From the NCBI GenBank assembly GCA_017562135.1, contig QEYB01000895.1, positions 434,001 to 498,000 on the forward strand: a DNA stretch of 64,000 bases, given 5' to 3'. The notes below the pieces were generated by a model. It made no database searches. It worked only from the letters and a program-made list of their open reading frames with translations, and had not been told where the DNA came from. The stretch comes from Dipylidium caninum (Eukaryota > Platyhelminthes > Cestoda > Cyclophyllidea > Dipylidiidae). Position numbers and translations under genes: made by a program. This document shows positions 62,575-64,000 of the stretch, piece by piece (positions within the stretch are counted from its first letter, which is position 1; every line of letters starts with the position of its first letter).

Positions 62575-64000
62575 GTGAGTTTATACTTCTGCACTTTCCT
62601 AAGCCTGCAACAGGTTACTGTAATTTTGAGTTGATTTTGCATTCCCATCAAAAGGTTGCTCTTTTACCACCTTCACTTTTAAATTGCCATGGCAGATAAT
62701 CATTACTGGTTGTGTTCTTCAGTCTGCGCCCACAAACTATGTAATTTGCAATTGCACTATGCGGTAGATGGAGCCACTTCACCTAATCCATATGCTTATT
62801 CCATTGTCTAATGTTTATTCGTGTTTTTTATGATAACAACAAGTCTATTACAAGCATTTTTGAAATTCCACTTAACGCGGTACTTTCAACTTAACACGAC
62901 ACAAACATCATTTGTTCCATTGACAAGCGGAGGCCTAGCAGTGGAAGGTATTTCCGAGGTCATCTGATCACTTACATTTGCAGGGCACTCGTTTGGTTTT
63001 GAGGGCGACAGGGCTTTTGTTCGCGTTTTTTTGCGCTTTTTGAAAGGGAGTCCGCTGGAGGCGAGTCGCCTTCACTGTAACGAGCCCCCTCTCGCCCCAC
63101 ATGTTCCCTCGTGGCGAAGGTCCGCCACATTTATGCATGGGATGATTTGGTGTGCAGGCGACTTGCCTCCTGATATTCCTCCTCCATGTACTACACATCA
63201 TTCATAAATTACTCTTAGCCGATCATTTGCTGCATTAGTTTTTTGGGTTGGTGACTGGTACTTTCCTTCGTTAGCCCCCCCCCTTTTTTTCCTCTTCCAA
63301 GTGCCCGTTTCGTGTATATAATTACTGGGAGAGGTTGGTGTAATGAGGAATTCTCAAGATGCCATTAATCTGTTTTCTTTTGCGCAGTTCATGGTTGCGT
63401 CCAGTGAGCTACACGCTCCATTGCGTGCCCTTTTGTTCCTTTTCACTACTTGGAGTCCCATTGTTAACGTTCTCCGCGTCACAGAGCTCGTTTGCTCTTA
63501 CTACTACAAACTTGTCAGTGAACAACAGGACTGCTAGGAATAAAATCGGGAGGTTAGGCGATTGCGGCTATCACTGCGCGAGGGCAACAAATGAAGAAGA
63601 AGAAGAAGTCTAATTGTTTGGTGTTTTTGCTTTTATTTTCACTTCCACTGCACCGTGCGAGCAGTTTAACCTAACCCCCTCCTCGTATCCCCTTGTTTCC
63701 TTGCATTTACGACCGATTCATGAGCCGATGGGCATTGACAGCGCATAAGGCTGTATATGCAAGAGATGTCTTCAATGCGTCCTTTCATGTGTGAATAGAA
63801 ACGATGTGCAGAAGATTTCTGTAGGTTCCGTCTGTGGTTGGGTTCCAAATCGGCAGTGGGCGGGGATGTATCGGCGGCAGAATCAGAAGTATCTCCACAA
63901 GGACCTATCTCTCAACAGCTCCCATCCCATATTTTTATAATGGTAAGGAACTCAGTTTACGCGTTAGGCGTAAACTGAATTCAAGTTCTAGCATATTATC
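62575..64000. other. TRAPPC11 3' region; last exon unresolved
   Basis: After the donor at 62575 (gtgagt, phase 2) two acceptors give an in-frame ending. One is ttcttcag at 62722, giving a seven-residue tail and stop at 62744. The other follows the long pyrimidine tract ending at about 63300 and gives a tail of about 20 residues. A third (63388) gives low-quality sequence. An AATAAA at 63540-63545 may be the poly(A) signal. No other gene recognised. Confidence 0.4.
63952..63978. repeat. Perfect 11-bp inverted repeat with 5-nt loop
   Basis: TCAGTTTACGC, loop GTTAG, GCGTAAACTGA: a perfect hairpin-capable inverted repeat near the right edge of the window. Its role is unknown; the flanking sequence runs off the window. 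Confidence 0.75.

Overview
The window is nuclear DNA of a eukaryote, most likely a parasitic flatworm and probably a tapeworm. The genes are split by many introns, several of only 25-39 bp. The GAPDH gene carries introns of 35 and 75 bp. Genes sit a few kb apart with AT-rich introns and GC-rich, CpG-rich promoter patches. The protein sequences are metazoan. The species call is inference; the gene identities come from aligning translated exons, from memory, to well-known animal families.

Layout: 1-7343 holds no gene I can support. Then come a class II-like ADP-ribosylation factor (7344-7962, -), a Lines homologue LINS1 (9771-11863, -), GAPDH with a TATA/CCAAT promoter (14161-15281, +) and an orphan CpG-rich TATA/CCAAT promoter (18141-18282, +). 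A discs-large-associated (DLGAP/GKAP) scaffold gene follows (19359-29264, -), then a small BET1-like Golgi SNARE (30114-30796, +), proteasome assembly chaperone 2 PSMG2 (31230-32283, -) and an unrecognised multi-exon gene (33556-36034, +). A GC-rich, apparently gene-poor tract covers 36035-43500. After it lie a Rap-like small GTPase (43507-44240, -), a PP2A B56 regulatory subunit (45522-50039, -) and TRAPPC11 (51751 to at least 62574, +). One 1.4-kb intron of TRAPPC11 contains a complete single-exon gene on the opposite strand (55148-55897).

Most of these are housekeeping genes for membrane traffic (ARF, BET1-like SNARE, TRAPPC11), proteasome assembly, glycolysis and phosphatase control, plus a neuronal/junctional scaffold (DLGAP). 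There is no operon-like functional grouping beyond chance. I found no bacterial-type system, CRISPR array, rRNA, credible tRNA or intact transposon. The points most worth following are the nested antisense gene, two apparent GC-AG introns in TRAPPC11 (one beside a hairpin covering a competing GT donor), the recurrent 3' splice acceptors just before start codons (suggesting spliced-leader trans-splicing), and several GC-rich promoter-like islands with no recognisable gene.

Exon boundaries were placed by hand from GT/GC-AG signals, reading-frame phase and family conservation. First and last exons are the least certain.
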